Source of the DNA: Saccharopolyspora hirsuta
Lineage (GTDB): Bacteria > Actinomycetota > Actinomycetes > Mycobacteriales > Pseudonocardiaceae
Assembly: GCF_008630535.1 (NCBI RefSeq)
Contig: NZ_VWPH01000020.1
Location: forward strand, 62,001-126,000
Reading direction: 5' to 3'
DNA: 64,000 nucleotides
In this document: piece after piece, positions 43,813 through 52,466 of the stretch
Layout: each line of letters opens with the position of its first letter
How positions within the stretch are numbered: the first letter of the stretch is position 1
Notes under the pieces: generated by a model
What the model was told of the DNA's origin: nothing
Seen by the model: the letters and a program-made list of their open reading frames with translations, nothing else
Database searches by the model: none
Program-made: the position numbers and the translations under genes

Positions 43813-45447
43813 TCAGCCCGGTTCCGGCGCGGTCGCGCGCTTGGCGGGTTCGCGCACCTCGGTCGGCGGGTGCGCCCCGGTGTGCCGCTTGGCCCAGGTG
43901 TAGTCGGGTTTTCCGCTGGGCGAGCGGGTGATCTGGTCCACCAGCCACAGGCTGCGCGGCACCTTGTACCCGGCGATCCACTCCCGGACGTGCGCGTCGA
44001 GGTCGGCCAGCCGCGGCTCCGCGCCGGGTCTCGGCTGCACCACCGCCGCGACGCGCTGGCCCAGGCGCTCGTCCGGCACGCCGACCACCAGCACGTCGAA
44101 GACGTCCGGGTGGGACTTCAGCGCGGCCTCCACCTCCTCCGGGAAGACCTTCTCCCCGCCGGTGTTGATGGACACCGAACCGCGGCCCAGCATCGTCACG
44201 GTGCCGTCGTCCTCGATCCGCGCGTAGTCGCCGGGCACCACGTAGCGGGTGCCGCCGATCTCGACGAACACCTTCCGGGACTTCTCCTCGTCCTTGTAGT
44301 AGCCCAGCGGCACGTGCCCGCTGCGCGCCAGCCACCCGACCTCGCCGGGTTCGGCGAAGGTCCCGTCGTCGCGGATGACCGTGGTGGAGGCGTCGGCGTT
44401 GACCCGCGGGCCGCCGGACTGCTCGGTGTCCCGGGAGACCACGCCGATGCCGCTGAAGCCGGTCTCGGACGAGCCGATGGAGTCGGTGATCACCACGTTC
44501 GGCAGCGCGTCCAGGTACTGGCGCTGCACCGACGGGGAGAACAGCGCCGCGCTGCTGGAGATCGCCAGCAGCGAGGAGGCGTCGTAGTTCCCGTCGCGGT
44601 AGGCCTCGATGAGCGGCCGGGCCATCGCGTCGCCGACGATCGCCAGCACGTTGACCTTCTCCCGCTCGATCGCCCGCCACACCTCGTGCGCGTCGAACTG
44701 CGGCACGAAGACCACCGCGCTGCAGGCGAAGAGGTTGCCGAAGCTGGCCCACTGCGCGGCGCCGTGGATGAACGGGGCCGCCGGGAGCCGGACCAGGCCG
44801 CCGCTCTCGGCACCGGCCCGCGCCTGCTGCCACTCGTCGCGCATCGCCTCACCGGTCATGAAGTCGATGCCGCCGCCGAGCACCCGCCAGACGTCCTCGT
44901 GGCGCCACATCACGCCCTTCGGCATGCCGGTGGTGCCGCCGGTGTAGAGCAGGTAGAGGTCGTCGGCGCTGCGCTCCGGGAAGTCCCGCTCGCCGGAGTG
45001 GCCGGACAGCGCGGATTCGTACTCGGTCCCGCCGTGCTCGAGGTCCGTTCCGTCCTCGATCACCAGAACCTCGCGCAGTCCCGGGAACTCCGGGCGGATC
45101 TGCGCGACGGTGTCGCTGTAGCGGCGCTCGTGCACCAGCGCCGCCAGGTCGGCGTTGTCGAAGATGTAGCGGAGTTCCGCTGCCACGTAGCGGAAGTTGA
45201 TGTTGATCGGGACGGCGCGGATCTTGTAGGCGGCCAGCATGGCCTCCAGCGCCTCGATCCCGTTGCGGGAGTAGATGCCGATGTGCGAGCCGCGCCCGAG
45301 TCCGCGCGCGGTGTAGTGGCGCGCCAGCTGGTTGGCCCGCCGGTCCAGCTGCCCGAAGGTGAGCCGTCGCTCGCCGCAGACCACGGCGACGCGATCTGGC
45401 GTCAGATCGACGGCGTGCTCGAAGAGATCTGCGATGTTGTACGCCAC
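43813..45447 (-). CDS. fadD19: Steroid-CoA ligase FadD19
   Basis: 544 residues from a GTG at 45447 (VAYNIADLFEHAVDLTPDRVAVVCG). It closely follows M. tuberculosis FadD19 as I recall it: NFRYVAAELRYIFDNADLAALVHERRY, YLLYTGGTTGMPKGVMWRHED, VITDSIGSSETGFSG, TMLGRGSVSINTGGEKVFPEEVE and KVPRSLWLVDQITRSPSGKPDY. It activates C24-C27 sterol side-chain acids and is needed in Rhodococcus for C-24-branched sterols. It is divergent from echA19, exactly as Rv3515c/Rv3516, with a KstR-like site 12 bases upstream of its start. Confidence 0.93.
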   Translation of the reverse strand: MAYNIADLFEHAVDLTPDRVAVVCGERRLTFGQLDRRANQLARHYTARGLGRGSHIGIYSRNGIEALEAMLAAYKIRAVPININFRYVAAELRYIFDNADLAALVHERRYSDTVAQIRPEFPGLREVLVIEDGTDLEHGGTEYESALSGHSGERDFPERSADDLYLLYTGGTTGMPKGVMWRHEDVWRVLGGGIDFMTGEAMRDEWQQARAGAESGGLVRLPAAPFIHGAAQWASFGNLFACSAVVFVPQFDAHEVWRAIEREKVNVLAIVGDAMARPLIEAYRDGNYDASSLLAISSSAALFSPSVQRQYLDALPNVVITDSIGSSETGFSGIGVVSRDTEQSGGPRVNADASTTVIRDDGTFAEPGEVGWLARSGHVPLGYYKDEEKSRKVFVEIGGTRYVVPGDYARIEDDGTVTMLGRGSVSINTGGEKVFPEEVEAALKSHPDVFDVLVVGVPDERLGQRVAAVVQPRPGAEPRLADLDAHVREWIAGYKVPRSLWLVDQITRSPSGKPDYTWAKRHTGAHPPTEVREPAKRATAPEPG

Positions 45448-45458
45448 CCTGAAGAAAG

Positions 45459-45472
45459 TAGAACGTGTTATC
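45459..45472. promoter_or_regulatory. KstR-like operator TAGAACGTGTTATC
   Basis: Seven of eight fixed positions match (final A is C). It lies in the 133-base divergent region of fadD19 and echA19 and could repress both. Confidence 0.65.
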
Positions 45473-45580
45473 GTTCGGGGCAAGAACCCGATGAGCCCAA
45501 CCGGAATTCGCGGCTCCTTGGACGATCCAGATCGATTTTCCCCTTGACACAAGGAAATCCGTCGAAGTGGAAGGTTCCCC

Positions 45581-46384
45581 ATGACGTCGAGCGCTGAGGT
45601 CGTCGAACAACCCCACTGCCTGGTCGAGCGCCGCGGGCCGGTGCTCGTGGTGACGATGAACCGCCCGGAGGCGCGCAACGCGCTGTCCGGTCCGATGTTG
45701 CAGATCATGCGGGAGGCGTGGGACGAGGTGGATCGCGACGACGAGATCCGCGCCTGCATCCTCACCGGGGCGGGCGGCGCGTTCTGCGCCGGTGCGGACC
45801 TCAAGGCGATGACGCAGTCCCACCCCGGCGACACCACCCGCGGGATGGACATGTCCGTGATCGAACCGCTGCTGAAGGGACGTCGGCTGAGCAAGCCGCT
45901 GATCGCTGCGGTGGAGGGCCCGGCGATCGCGGGCGGCACCGAGATCCTGCAGGCCACCGACATCCGCGTGGCGGGCGAGAGCGCCCGGTTCGGCGTCTCC
46001 GAGGCCCGCTGGGGCCTGTTCCCGCTCGGCGGCTCGGCGGTCCGCCTCCCCCGCCAGATCCCCTACACCGTGGCGGCGGACATCCTGCTGACCGGCAGGC
46101 ACATCCGCGCCGCCGAGGCCAAGGAGATCGGGCTGGTCGGCCACGTCGTCCCGGACGGCCAAGCCCTCGCCAAAGCCCTGGAGCTGGCCGATCTCATCGC
46201 CGCCAACGGCCCGCTGGCCGTCCAGGCGATCCTGCGCACCATGCGCGAGACCGAAGGCATGCCGGAGAACGACGCGTTCAAAGTGGACGCTCGCCTGGGG
46301 ATGCAGGTCTTCACCAGCGAGGACGCGAAGGAGGGCCCGCGCGCCTTCGCCGAGAAGCGCAAGCCGAACTTCCGCGCGCGCTGA
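45581..46384 (+). CDS. echA19: Steroid enoyl-CoA hydratase EchA19
   Basis: 267 residues from ATG at 45581. Crotonase motifs are RPEARNALSGPML, GAFCAGADLKAM (oxyanion hole) and EGPAIAGGTEILQATDIRVAGESARFGVSEARWGLFPLGG. In M. tuberculosis EchA19 hydrates the 22-ene of 3-oxo-chol-4,22-dien-24-oyl-CoA in side-chain beta-oxidation. The divergent fadD19 partner and the C-terminal EKRKPNFRAR support orthology. A strong hairpin ends the gene. Confidence 0.92.
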   Translation: MTSSAEVVEQPHCLVERRGPVLVVTMNRPEARNALSGPMLQIMREAWDEVDRDDEIRACILTGAGGAFCAGADLKAMTQSHPGDTTRGMDMSVIEPLLKGRRLSKPLIAAVEGPAIAGGTEILQATDIRVAGESARFGVSEARWGLFPLGGSAVRLPRQIPYTVAADILLTGRHIRAAEAKEIGLVGHVVPDGQALAKALELADLIAANGPLAVQAILRTMRETEGMPENDAFKVDARLGMQVFTSEDAKEGPRAFAEKRKPNFRAR

Positions 46385-46385
46385 A

Positions 46386-46423
46386 CGATGAAGGGCACCT
46401 CCGGCGCGAGGTGCCCTTCATCG
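46386..46423. terminator. Bidirectional terminator hairpin between echA19 and the FadD4-like gene
   Basis: CGATGAAGGGCACCTC (46386-46401) pairs perfectly over 16 bases with GAGGTGCCCTTCATCG (46408-46423) around a six-base loop, between two convergent genes. It is unrelated to the two dispersed hairpin families. Confidence 0.88.
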
Positions 46424-46428
46424 CGGGT

Positions 46429-47979
46429 TCAGATCGCCCGCTCCCGGTCGGCCCAGTACGGGTCGCGGAGCTTCCTCTTGTAGAGCTTGCCGTTCGGGTC
46501 CCGCGGGAGCTCCTCGACGAAGTCGACGCTGCGGGGCGTCTTGAACTTCGCCAGGCGTTCGCGGGCGTAGCCGAGCAGCTCCTCGGCCAGATCGTCGCCG
46601 GGCAGCACACCTTCGGCGGGCTGCACCACGGCCTTGACCTCCTCGCCCCAGTCCTCGTTCGGGACGCCGAACACCGCCACGTCGGCGACCTTCGGGTGCA
46701 CCGACAGGGCGTTCTCGATCTCCGCCGGGTAGATGTTCACCCCGCCCGAGATGATCATGTCGCTCTTGCGGTCGCACAGGAACAGGTAGCCGTCCGCGTC
46801 CAGGTAGCCGACGTCGCCGAGGGTGAACAGGTCCCCGACGCGCGCCTGCTCGGTCTTGCGGGAGTCCCGGTGGTACTCGAAGGTCGAGCCGCCCATCCGC
46901 ATGTACACCGTGCCGATCTCGCCCGGCGGCAGCTCCGCGCCGTCGTCGCCGAGCACCTTGACCGTCGAGCCCGGCCAGGGCCGCCCGACCGATCCCGGCT
47001 TGTCCAGCCACTCCGCCGCGCCGATCGCGGTGCCGCCGCCCTCGGTCGCCGCGTAGTACTCGATCACGACCGGCCCCCACCACTCCAGCATCGCCCGCTT
47101 GACCTCCGGCGGGCACGGCGCGGCACCGTGGATCGCCGCGCGCAGCGACGACACGTCGTAGCGCTCCCGGACCTCCGGCGGCAGCGCCAGGAGCCGGTGG
47201 AACTGGGTGGGCACCATGTGCGTGTGCGTCACCCGGTGCCGCTCGATCAGCCGGAGCATCTCGGCCGGGTCCCAGCGGTCCATCAGCACCGCGGTGTGCC
47301 CCAGCTGGATGGAGTGCGTGACGAAGTTGAGCACGGCGGTGTGGTACAGCGGCGAGCCGCACAGGTGCACGTGCCCGTCGAAGGGTTCGAGCCCGAAGAT
47401 GCCGAAGAACCACGTCGCGGCGGCGGGCACCACGTCGGGATCGGCCCCGGTCAGCGGACGCCGGACCCCCTTGGGGCGACCGGTGGTCCCCGAGGTGTAG
47501 AGCATCGGCGAGCCCATCGTGCGCACGTCCGGCCGCTTCGCCGGTTCGTTCGCGCCGAGCTGCGACAGCTGCTGGAACCCCGGGATCTCCCCCACCGCGA
47601 AGCGCGCCGAGGCCGGGAGCCCGGAGCGCGCGGCGGCGTCGGAGGCGGCCTCCCCGAAGCGCTCGTGCGCGATGAACGCCTTCGCCCCGCTGTCCTCGAT
47701 CAGGTAGGCGACCTCGGGGCCGACCAGGTGCCAGTTCACGGTCACCGCGTACAGGCCGCACTGCAGCGCGGCGAAGTAGGCGGCCAGCAGGTCCGGGCCG
47801 TTGGGCAGCATCAGCACCACGCTGTCGCCCACGTCGAGCCCCATGCCCTGCAGGCCGCGGCCGTAGCGGTCCGCCGCGGCGGCGAGCTCGGCGTAGCCGA
47901 TCGAGCTCCCGTCGGGCGCGACCACGGCGACCCGGTTCGGTTCTTGCTCGGCGATCTTCCACAACCCGATGTCGGACAC
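46429..47979 (-). CDS. FadD4-like acyl-CoA synthetase in the steroid regulon
   Basis: 516 residues from a GTG at 47979 with AGGAG 7 bases upstream. Adenylation motifs are MLYTSGTTGRPKGVRRP, VIEYYAATEGGG, GDVGYLDADGYLFLCDRKSDMIISGGVNIYPAEIENAL and a final DPNGKLYKRKLRDPYW. The HGAAPCPPEVK segment recalls M. tuberculosis FadD4 rather than FadD3, FadD17 or FadD19. A full-consensus KstR-like site at 48030 places it in the sterol regulon. The substrate is unknown, possibly a sterol side-chain or ring-derived acid. Confidence 0.85.
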   Translation of the reverse strand: MSDIGLWKIAEQEPNRVAVVAPDGSSIGYAELAAAADRYGRGLQGMGLDVGDSVVLMLPNGPDLLAAYFAALQCGLYAVTVNWHLVGPEVAYLIEDSGAKAFIAHERFGEAASDAAARSGLPASARFAVGEIPGFQQLSQLGANEPAKRPDVRTMGSPMLYTSGTTGRPKGVRRPLTGADPDVVPAAATWFFGIFGLEPFDGHVHLCGSPLYHTAVLNFVTHSIQLGHTAVLMDRWDPAEMLRLIERHRVTHTHMVPTQFHRLLALPPEVRERYDVSSLRAAIHGAAPCPPEVKRAMLEWWGPVVIEYYAATEGGGTAIGAAEWLDKPGSVGRPWPGSTVKVLGDDGAELPPGEIGTVYMRMGGSTFEYHRDSRKTEQARVGDLFTLGDVGYLDADGYLFLCDRKSDMIISGGVNIYPAEIENALSVHPKVADVAVFGVPNEDWGEEVKAVVQPAEGVLPGDDLAEELLGYARERLAKFKTPRSVDFVEELPRDPNGKLYKRKLRDPYWADRERAI

Positions 47980-48029
47980 GGCGGACTCCTGTCAACGGCG
48001 ACGCGGGAAATCGGAACGAGCACCAAATC

Positions 48030-48043
48030 TAGAACCTGTTCCA
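48030..48043. promoter_or_regulatory. KstR-like operator TAGAACCTGTTCCA
   Basis: All eight fixed positions match. It lies 50 bases upstream of the FadD4-like gene start. Confidence 0.75.
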
Positions 48044-48123
48044 CTTCACCGGCAAGGCCCGGCCGCGAGCCGATCGGAGTCCACTGAGGACCCGGAGCGC
48101 GACGCGACCGGCCGTGTCGGCGT

Positions 48124-49167
48124 TCAGCCCCCGAGACCGAGAGCGGCCGAAACGCTCCGGATGTGGCCGGTTTCGCGGCACCCCACCAGCAGGGTGTCCA
48201 CCCCGGCCTTCTCCCACTCGGCCACCCGGGTGCGCACCACCTCGGCGTCGCCGATGATCGCCACGTCGTCGACCACCTCGTCCGGCACCGCGGCCACCGC
48301 CTCCTCGCGCCGCCCCTCGCCGAACAGCCGGACGACGTCGTCGACGACCTCGCCGTAGTCCATCCGCCGGAACAGCTCGGCGTGGAAGTTCATGCCCGGC
48401 GCGCCCATCCCGCCGATGTAGAGCGCCAGCGACGGCTTCAGCTTCGCCCGCTCCGCGGCCGGATCGTCGGTGACCACCACCTGGCAGGTCGCGGCGACCT
48501 CGAACTCCGCGCGGCTGCGGCGCGCCCCCGGCCGGGCGAAGCCCTCGGCCAGCCAGTCCTCGTACATCCCGGCGACGCGCGGCGAGTAGTACACCGCGAT
48601 CCACCCGTCCGCGATCTCGGCCGTCTGCGCCACGTTGCGCGGACCTTCCGCGCCCAGCCAGATCGGCAGGTCGGCGCGCAGCGGGTGGGTGATCGGGCGC
48701 AGCGGCTTGCCCAGCCCGATCGAGCCCGGCCCGTCGTAGGGCAGCCGGTAGTGCGCGCCGTCGTTGCGCACCGGCGCCTCGCGGGCCAGCACCTGGCGCA
48801 CGATCGAGACGTACTCCCTCGTCCGGGCGAGGGGTTTCGCGAACGGGGCGCCGTACCAGCCCTCCACCACCTGCGGCCCGGACACCCCGAGCCCGAGCAC
48901 GCAGCGACCGCCCGAGAGGTGGTCCAGGGTCAGCGCGTGCATCGCGCACGACGCCGGGGTGCGCGCGGCGACCTGCGCCACCGAGGTGCCCAGCCGCACG
49001 CGCCTGGTCCGCGACCCCCACCAGGCCAGCGGGGTGAACGCGTCCGAACCCCAGGACTCCGCGGCGAAGACCGAGTCGAACCCGGCACCTTCCGCCTCGA
49101 GAACGAGTTCCTCCGCGTTGGGCGGCGGCGCAGCGCCCCAGTAGCCGAGCTGAAGTCCGATCCTCAT
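48124..49167 (-). CDS. F420-dependent luciferase-like oxidoreductase, Rv3520c ortholog
   Basis: 347 residues (the same length I recall for Rv3520c) from ATG at 49167 after AGGAGGATCGCTG. Long stretches match that protein as remembered: LGYWGA, AWGSDAFTPLAWWGS-type motif, TLDHLSGGR, LGLGVSGPQVVEGWYG, REYVSIVRQV, ITHPLRADLPIWLGAEGP and PDEVVDDVAIIGD. It is a TIM-barrel enzyme using reduced or oxidised F420. The step in sterol catabolism is not established, but it is adjacent to DUF35-ltp4-ltp3 in both organisms. The divergent gap holds a KstR-like box. Confidence 0.88.
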   Translation of the reverse strand: MRIGLQLGYWGAAPPPNAEELVLEAEGAGFDSVFAAESWGSDAFTPLAWWGSRTRRVRLGTSVAQVAARTPASCAMHALTLDHLSGGRCVLGLGVSGPQVVEGWYGAPFAKPLARTREYVSIVRQVLAREAPVRNDGAHYRLPYDGPGSIGLGKPLRPITHPLRADLPIWLGAEGPRNVAQTAEIADGWIAVYYSPRVAGMYEDWLAEGFARPGARRSRAEFEVAATCQVVVTDDPAAERAKLKPSLALYIGGMGAPGMNFHAELFRRMDYGEVVDDVVRLFGEGRREEAVAAVPDEVVDDVAIIGDAEVVRTRVAEWEKAGVDTLLVGCRETGHIRSVSAALGLGG

Positions 49168-49232
49168 CAGCGATCCTCCTCGTCCCGACGGATCCACCAG
49201 CGCCCATCCTGCCCGGATGTTGCCCCAAAATC

Positions 49233-49246
49233 GAGAACATGTTTCA
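49233..49246. promoter_or_regulatory. KstR-like operator GAGAACATGTTTCA
   Basis: Seven of eight fixed positions match (first T is G). It lies between the LLM gene and the DUF35-ltp4-ltp3 operon, 10 bases before the latter's GTG. Confidence 0.65.
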
Positions 49247-49255
49247 CTTCAGATC

Positions 49256-50212
49256 GTGACTGGGCTCTCCGAACCACTCAGCGCACCGCTCGAAGTCGGC
49301 TTCGACTACACCCGCTCCCTCGGACCGGTCCACCGCCGGTTCGCCACCGAACTGCGCGGCCGCCGCATCGTCGGCGTGCGCGGCAGCGACGGCCGGGTGC
49401 ACGTGCCCCCCGTCGAGTACGACCCGGACACCGCCGCCGCGCTCGACGAGTTCGTCCCGGTCGGCACCGAGGGGACCGTGCTCAGCTGGTCGTGGATGCC
49501 GCAACCGCTGGAAGGCCAGCCGCTGCAGCACCCGTTCGCCTGGGCGCTCGTGCGGCTCGACGGCGCGGACACCCCGATGCTGCACGCCGTGGACGTCGGT
49601 TCGCCCGACGACATCCGCACCGGCATGCGGGTGCAGGTCCGGTGGTCGGCGGAGCTGGGCAACGGGATCCGCGACATCGCCTGCTTCGAACCGGTCGGCG
49701 ACTCCCCCGCCGCCCCCGCGGCGGACCCCGAGCCGGTCACCATGATCACCTCGCCGGTGCACCTGCACTACCAGCACTCGGCGTCCCCCGAGGAGAGCCG
49801 CTACCTGCGCGGTCTCGCCGAGGGGCGGCTGCTCGGCCAGCGCTGCCCGGCGTGCGGGAAGGTCTACATCCCGCCGCGCGGCGCCTGCCCCACCGACGGC
49901 GTGCCCACCGAGGAGGAGGTGGAGCTGCCCGACACCGGGATCGTGACCACCTTCTGCATCGTCAACGTGCCGTTCCTCGGCCAGCGCATCAAGCCCCCGT
50001 ACGTGTCGGCCTACGTCCTGCTCGACGGCGCCGACATCGCCTTCCTGCACCTGGTGCTGGGCTGCGACGCGGCGGAGGTGCGGATGGGGATGCGGGTGCG
50101 CGCGGAGTGGAAGCCCCGCGAGGAGTGGGGGTACTCGCTGCAGAACATCGACCACTTCCGGCCCACCGGCGAGCCCGATGCGCCGTTCGAGTCCTACGCC
50201 CACCACCTCTAG
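49256..50212 (+). CDS. Double DUF35 OB-fold protein, Rv3521-like partner of Ltp aldolase
   Basis: 318 residues from a GTG at 49256, directly behind the KstR-like box and without a ribosome site, so likely leaderless. The N-terminal half (PLSAPLEVGFDYTRSLGPVH, GVRGSDGRVHVPPVEYDP) and the C-terminal half (residues about 180-300, CPACGKVYIPPRGACPTDG) are two DUF35 modules. The C-terminal zinc ribbon has three Cys and an Asp at the fourth position. DUF35 proteins bind acyl-CoA and pair with thiolase-like Ltp proteins to form retro-aldolases; ltp4 follows 44 bases on. Confidence 0.85.
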   Translation: MTGLSEPLSAPLEVGFDYTRSLGPVHRRFATELRGRRIVGVRGSDGRVHVPPVEYDPDTAAALDEFVPVGTEGTVLSWSWMPQPLEGQPLQHPFAWALVRLDGADTPMLHAVDVGSPDDIRTGMRVQVRWSAELGNGIRDIACFEPVGDSPAAPAADPEPVTMITSPVHLHYQHSASPEESRYLRGLAEGRLLGQRCPACGKVYIPPRGACPTDGVPTEEEVELPDTGIVTTFCIVNVPFLGQRIKPPYVSAYVLLDGADIAFLHLVLGCDAAEVRMGMRVRAEWKPREEWGYSLQNIDHFRPTGEPDAPFESYAHHL

Positions 50213-50256
50213 CGAGGGCCCGGGCGGCCCTCTCCCGAACTGCCGAGGAGTGCACC

Positions 50257-51306
50257 GTGGCAGACGTAGCCGTCGTCGGGTTCGCGCAAGCACCGAACGT
50301 GCGCGCCACCCACGGCACCACCAACGGGGTCGAGATGCTGGTCCCGATCTTCCGGGAAGTGCTCGACAGCACCGGGCTGGCCACCGAGGACATCGGGTTC
50401 TGGTGCTCCGGCTCGTCGGACTACCTGGCGGGGCGGGCGTTCTCGTTCATCGCGGCGATCGACGCCATCGGCGCCTTCCCCCCGATCAACGAGTCCCACG
50501 TGGAGATGGACGCGGCGTGGGCGCTGTACGAGGCGTGGGTGAAGATCCGCACCGGCGAGGTCGACACCGCGCTGGTCTACGGCTTCGGCAAGTCCTCGGC
50601 CGGGGACCTGCGCCGGACCCTCGCCCTGCAGCTCGACCCGTACACCGCGGCGCCGCTGTGGCCCGACTCGGTGAGCATCGCCGGGCTGCAGGCGCGGCTC
50701 GGCCTGGACTCCGGCGCGTGGACCGAGCGGGACATGGCCGAGGTCGCCGCCCGCAGCCGCGCGTCCGCAGGCCCCGGCGCGCAGGTCTCGGGGCAGGTCG
50801 ACGTGGCCGACCTGCTCGCCGAGCCCTACATCGCCGACCCGCTGCGCGAGCACGACTGCGCACCGATCACCGACGGAGCCGCGGTGGTCGTGCTCGCCAG
50901 CGCGGAACGAGCACGTGAGCTGCACGAACGTCCGGCGTGGATCACCGGGTTCGAGCACCGCGTGGAATCCGGCAGCATCGGCTCCCGCGACCTGCTCCGG
51001 TCGCCGTCGACCACCGCGGCGGCGCAGGCCGCCGGCACCGACGGCGTCGAGCTGGCCGAGCTGCACGCGCCGTTCACCCACCAGGAGATCGTGCTGCGCG
51101 GGGCGATCGGCCTCGGCGACGACGTGACGATCAACCCCTCGGGCGGACCGCTGTGCGGCAACCCGATGTTCGCCGCGGGGCTGGCGCGCATCGGCGAAGC
51201 CGCTTCCCGCGTGCTGTCCGGTGCGGCGCAGCGGGTGCTGGCGCACGCCACCAGCGGTCCGGCGCTGCAGCAGAACCTGGTCTGCGTGATGGAGGGAAGG
51301 TCCTGA
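50257..51306 (+). CDS. ltp4: Thiolase-like steroid aldolase subunit Ltp4
   Basis: 349 residues from a GTG at 50257 with GAGGAG 7 bases upstream. SCP2-thiolase-like fold: VGFAQAPNVRATHGTTNGVEMLVPIFREVL, MDAAWALYEAWVKIRTGEVDTALVYGFGK, VTINPSGGPLCGNPMFAAGLARIGEA, HATSGPALQQNLVCVM. The usual nucleophile Cys region is replaced (GFGKSSAG), which fits aldol-lyase rather than thiolase chemistry. In Rhodococcus, Ltp3 and Ltp4 are required for cleaving C-24-branched sterol side chains. The stop overlaps the ltp3 ATG by one base. Confidence 0.88.
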   Translation: MADVAVVGFAQAPNVRATHGTTNGVEMLVPIFREVLDSTGLATEDIGFWCSGSSDYLAGRAFSFIAAIDAIGAFPPINESHVEMDAAWALYEAWVKIRTGEVDTALVYGFGKSSAGDLRRTLALQLDPYTAAPLWPDSVSIAGLQARLGLDSGAWTERDMAEVAARSRASAGPGAQVSGQVDVADLLAEPYIADPLREHDCAPITDGAAVVVLASAERARELHERPAWITGFEHRVESGSIGSRDLLRSPSTTAAAQAAGTDGVELAELHAPFTHQEIVLRGAIGLGDDVTINPSGGPLCGNPMFAAGLARIGEAASRVLSGAAQRVLAHATSGPALQQNLVCVMEGRS

Positions 51307-52466
51307 TGGGCAAGCGGTTGGCGGCGGTCGTCGGGACCGGCCAGACGCACCACACCAGCAAGCGCCTCGACGTCTCGATCGCCGGGCTGTGCCGGGAGGC
51401 CGCCGAGCGCGCGCTGGCCGACGCCGGGCTGGACTGGCCGGACGTCGACGCCGTGGTGGTCGGCAAGGCACCCGACCTGTTCGAGGGCGTGATGATGCCC
51501 GAGCTGTACCTGGCGGATGCCCTCGGTGCGACGGGGAAACCGCTCCTGCGGGTGCACACGGCCGGGTCCGTCGGCGGGTCGACGGCCAACGTGGCGGCGA
51601 GCCTGGTGCAGGGCGGTGTGCACCGACGGGTGCTGGCGGTGGCATTCGAGAAGCAGTCCGAGTCCAACGCGATGTGGGCGCTGTCCATCCTGCCGCCGTT
51701 CAACATGCCGGTCGGCGCGGGCGCGGGCGGCTACTTCGCGCCGCACGTGCGCTCCTACATCCGCCGGTCCGGCGCGCCCGAGCACATCGGTGCGATGGTG
51801 GCGGTGAAGGACCGGCGCAACGGCGCGCTGAACCCGTACGCGCACCTCAAGCAGAGCGAGATCACCCTGGAATCGGTGCTGGCCTCGCAGATGCTGTGGG
51901 ACCCGATCCGCTACGACGAGACCTGCCCGTCCTCCGACGGGGCGTGCGCGGTGGTCATCGCCGACGAGAGCGCGGCCGGTCGGTCCGCGGCCTGGATCCA
52001 CGCGACCGCGATGCGCACCGAACCGACCACCTTCGCCGGGCGCGACCAGGTGAACCCGCAGGCCGGGCGGGACGCCGCGGCAGCGCTGTGGCGGGAGGCG
52101 GGCATCACCGACCCGCTGTCCGAAGTGGACGCCGCCGAGATCTACGTGCCGTTCTCCTGGTTCGAGCCGATGTGGCTGGAGAACCTCGGCTTCGCCGCCG
52201 AGGGCGAGGGCTGGAAGCTCACCGAGGCCGGGGAGACCGCGCTGGGCGGGCGGCTGCCGGTGAACCCCTCGGGCGGGGTGCTCTCGTCCAACCCGATCGG
52301 CGCCTCCGGCATGCTGCGCTTCGCCGAAGCCGCCATGCAGGTCACCGGCAAGGCGGGCGAGCACCAGGTGGACGGCGCCCGCACCGCGCTCGGCCACGCC
52401 TACGGCGGTGGCTCCCAGTACTTCTCGATGTGGGTGGTCGGCACCCGGAAACCGGGGGAACGATGA
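51306..52466 (+). CDS. ltp3: Thiolase-like steroid aldolase subunit Ltp3
   Basis: 386 residues from ATG at 51306 (MGKRLAAVVGTGQTHHTSKRLDVSIAGL). SCP2-thiolase-like pattern: DLFEGVMMPELYLADALG, HTAGSVGGSTANVAASLV, TCPSSDGACAVVIA, VNPSGGVLSSNPIGASGMLRFAEAAMQ and HAYGGGSQYFSMWVV. It probably works with Ltp4 and the DUF35 protein to release propionyl- or acyl units from branched sterol side chains. It overlaps both neighbours (TGATG and ATGA), so this is one translationally coupled operon. Confidence 0.88.
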   Translation: MGKRLAAVVGTGQTHHTSKRLDVSIAGLCREAAERALADAGLDWPDVDAVVVGKAPDLFEGVMMPELYLADALGATGKPLLRVHTAGSVGGSTANVAASLVQGGVHRRVLAVAFEKQSESNAMWALSILPPFNMPVGAGAGGYFAPHVRSYIRRSGAPEHIGAMVAVKDRRNGALNPYAHLKQSEITLESVLASQMLWDPIRYDETCPSSDGACAVVIADESAAGRSAAWIHATAMRTEPTTFAGRDQVNPQAGRDAAAALWREAGITDPLSEVDAAEIYVPFSWFEPMWLENLGFAAEGEGWKLTEAGETALGGRLPVNPSGGVLSSNPIGASGMLRFAEAAMQVTGKAGEHQVDGARTALGHAYGGGSQYFSMWVVGTRKPGER

